Below the pieces are notes generated by a model, which was not told the DNA's origin, did not search any database, and worked only from the letters and a program-made list of their open reading frames with translations. Source: DATATB01 sp036268995 (GTDB lineage: Bacteria; Planctomycetota; Planctomycetia; Pirellulales; PNKZ01). From it: a stretch of DNA of 35,522 bases. Made by a program: the position numbers and the translations under genes. The DNA lies in NCBI GenBank assembly GCA_036268995.1, contig DATATB010000169.1, positions 1 to 35,522 of the forward strand. The letters are read 5' to 3'. Below, in pieces: positions 34,365 to 35,522 of this stretch. Position 1 is the first letter of the stretch; every line of letters begins with the position of its first letter.

Positions 34365-35522
34365 TTATTGACCCGACATTTGGTTGCCATGCGACGAATA
34401 GCCCCGTGCATTGGTCGTTGACTCCGAGTAACCCTGGAGATAGGTCAGCACGAGAAAATTGATGTTCGCGCTCTGGTTCAGATTTTGCCAGCCAGTGCTG
34501 CCACTCCAGCCACCGTATAACACGGCCGGCGGCACGACTTCCGAGCTGCTGACCAGGCCCGTGCGGGGCTGGATTGACACCCAGATATTGGTGGGCTGCG
34601 TCCAGTTATAGTTCAATTGCGTGGCCCAATTGCTGGTCGTATCGGTGACGGGCACGCGGTCGCGGCTGCCGACCAGCAAGCTAATCGTGCCCAATTGTCG
34701 GTCGCCACGCCAGATCCACTGATATTGCCCACCGGTCGTGGTCGGGGCTTGAAGATATCGGGTATAGACCTGCTCGATGGCCCCGCCGGGGTTGAACATG
34801 ATGATGATCGGCGTCGTGTCGGTGGTAAGTCCAAGCTGCAGATAGGCCGGCTGGCCTTGGTAAGGGTCGGGAGCTTTCGACGGAAAAATCGTATTGTTCG
34901 AAGCGTACGCCGGCCCGATGCGCGGATAATAGTTCTTCCGGTCGTCGCCGGAAAAGTTCAGGTCGATCACCACCGTGTCGGGCAATTGCATGCTGCCGGC
35001 AGCCGAGCGGATGGGTTGCCGGAAGATCTGGTAGGGGACCGGCTTGCCGTGCCCGTTGACACTCGAGCCAGGCGTGATGACCGGCTGCACCCGATCGCCC
35101 TGGTCGTCGAAATAGTTGAGCGGGTAGTACCAGCTGCCGCCGTTGGCATTTAACCAAGGCTGGTTGACGTAGTTGGCGTCTAGAAAATTGTTCTTGGCCA
35201 AGCCTTGCGCGATGATCCAGACCGATCCGTTGAGGGGGACGCCGAGCATGTCTATCAGCGAGCTGGAGCTGTCGACCGCCAGCCGGTATGGCTGGTTGCG
35301 ATAATTGAGCTGGATCGTATCACCGGGCCGGACGAAGCGCTGCGCTGGGGTGGTGGCAATGCCCGTGTAGCCGCCGCCGTTCGCACACCACATATCGTAG
35401 TTGTTGGCGTTCATCGAGCCGGCGCGGATCACGTTCACCGCGCGCCGGTAGCCGTACGTCGATTTGCTCGATCCGGAGGTATCATAGGCGATGAAGCCTT
35501 CCACCCCCGAATCCGCGTAGTC
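34365..35522 (-). CDS. Pilin-operon protein, prepilin-like (5' part outside window)
   Basis: The frame is open to the right edge, so 385 C-terminal residues are visible and the true start lies outside. No N-terminal pilin signal can be seen for that reason. The visible part has beta-rich words such as LPDTVVIDLNFSG, PIIIMFNPGGAIEQVYTR and ISLLVGSRDRVP, a pattern that fits the ectodomain of GspH/FimT-like prepilins. The role is inferred mainly from position: first visible gene of the minus-strand operon, 14 nt before the PilV-like gene. An internal GTG at 35504 would make a shorter protein but is unlikely as the start. Confidence 0.7.
   Translation of the reverse strand, partial: DYADSGVEGFIAYDTSGSSKSTYGYRRAVNVIRAGSMNANNYDMWCANGGGYTGIATTPAQRFVRPGDTIQLNYRNQPYRLAVDSSSSLIDMLGVPLNGSVWIIAQGLAKNNFLDANYVNQPWLNANGGSWYYPLNYFDDQGDRVQPVITPGSSVNGHGKPVPYQIFRQPIRSAAGSMQLPDTVVIDLNFSGDDRKNYYPRIGPAYASNNTIFPSKAPDPYQGQPAYLQLGLTTDTTPIIIMFNPGGAIEQVYTRYLQAPTTTGGQYQWIWRGDRQLGTISLLVGSRDRVPVTDTTSNWATQLNYNWTQPTNIWVSIQPRTGLVSSSEVVPPAVLYGGWSGSTGWQNLNQSANINFLVLTYLQGYSESTTNARGYSSHGNQMSGQ

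Overview
The window is GC-rich, densely coding chromosomal DNA of a planctomycete, probably of the order Pirellulales. The lineage call rests on several signs. There is a Tat-exported DUF1549/DUF1501 gene pair and a tetrahydromethanopterin (H4MPT) C1-pathway gene, mch. There is a membrane protein with the 'NPYQPP' N-terminus, squalene-cyclase-like repeat proteins, and very large pilin-like proteins with D-x-N-x-N-G loops. Hairpin-forming intergenic repeats lie directly behind stop codons. Genus and species cannot be read from the sequence. No tRNA, rRNA, CRISPR array, insertion sequence or phage gene was seen.

Layout. (1) 1-2678: a RimK/MptN-like ATP-grasp gene (5' part only) and mch on the minus strand, divergent from a DtxR/MntR-type metal regulator. 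The intergenic region between them holds a hairpin repeat and a 19-bp palindrome. (2) 2908-4062: an HXXEE membrane protein and a DinB-like protein, convergent. (3) 4174-8722: a housekeeping block on the plus strand in the order SRP RNA, dnaX, ybaB/ebfC, recR, rpoN. The SRP RNA has a visible promoter, a complete rod fold with the universal SRP54-binding loop, and a U-run. dnaX carries an A10 slippery run with an immediate -1-frame stop, predicting tau and gamma forms. (4) 8732-12446: a small membrane protein, a Tat-exported Gfo/Idh/MocA oxidoreductase, a receiver-HATPase fusion regulator and a secreted glutathione-peroxidase-like protein. (5) 12637-18422: an 830-aa PHP-plus-glycosyltransferase fusion (minus), divergent from the DUF1549-DUF1501 pair. 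(6) 18484-21572: a membrane-anchored squalene-cyclase-repeat protein (minus) and a YchF-like GTPase (plus). (7) 21666-35522: a minus-strand operon of four pilin-like genes. In transcription order these are a partial prepilin-like protein, a PilV/GspI-like prepilin, a 2988-aa PilX/GspK-like giant and a PilW/GspJ-like prepilin. The order resembles a minor-pseudopilin set (H-I-K-J), and the giant is roughly nine times the size of an ordinary GspK.

How the genes fit together. mch and the ATP-grasp enzyme belong to H4MPT-linked formaldehyde oxidation. SRP RNA, dnaX, ybaB and recR form the conserved protein-export/replication/recombination neighbourhood also seen in Bacillus, here extended by sigma-54. 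The pilin-like operon probably builds the tip of a type II secretion or type IV pilus-like fibre. The most unusual items are the giant GspK-like protein with its repeated calcium-loop motifs, the PHP-GT4 fusion, the REC-HATPase fusion, the dnaX slippage site, and the repeat families that end genes.
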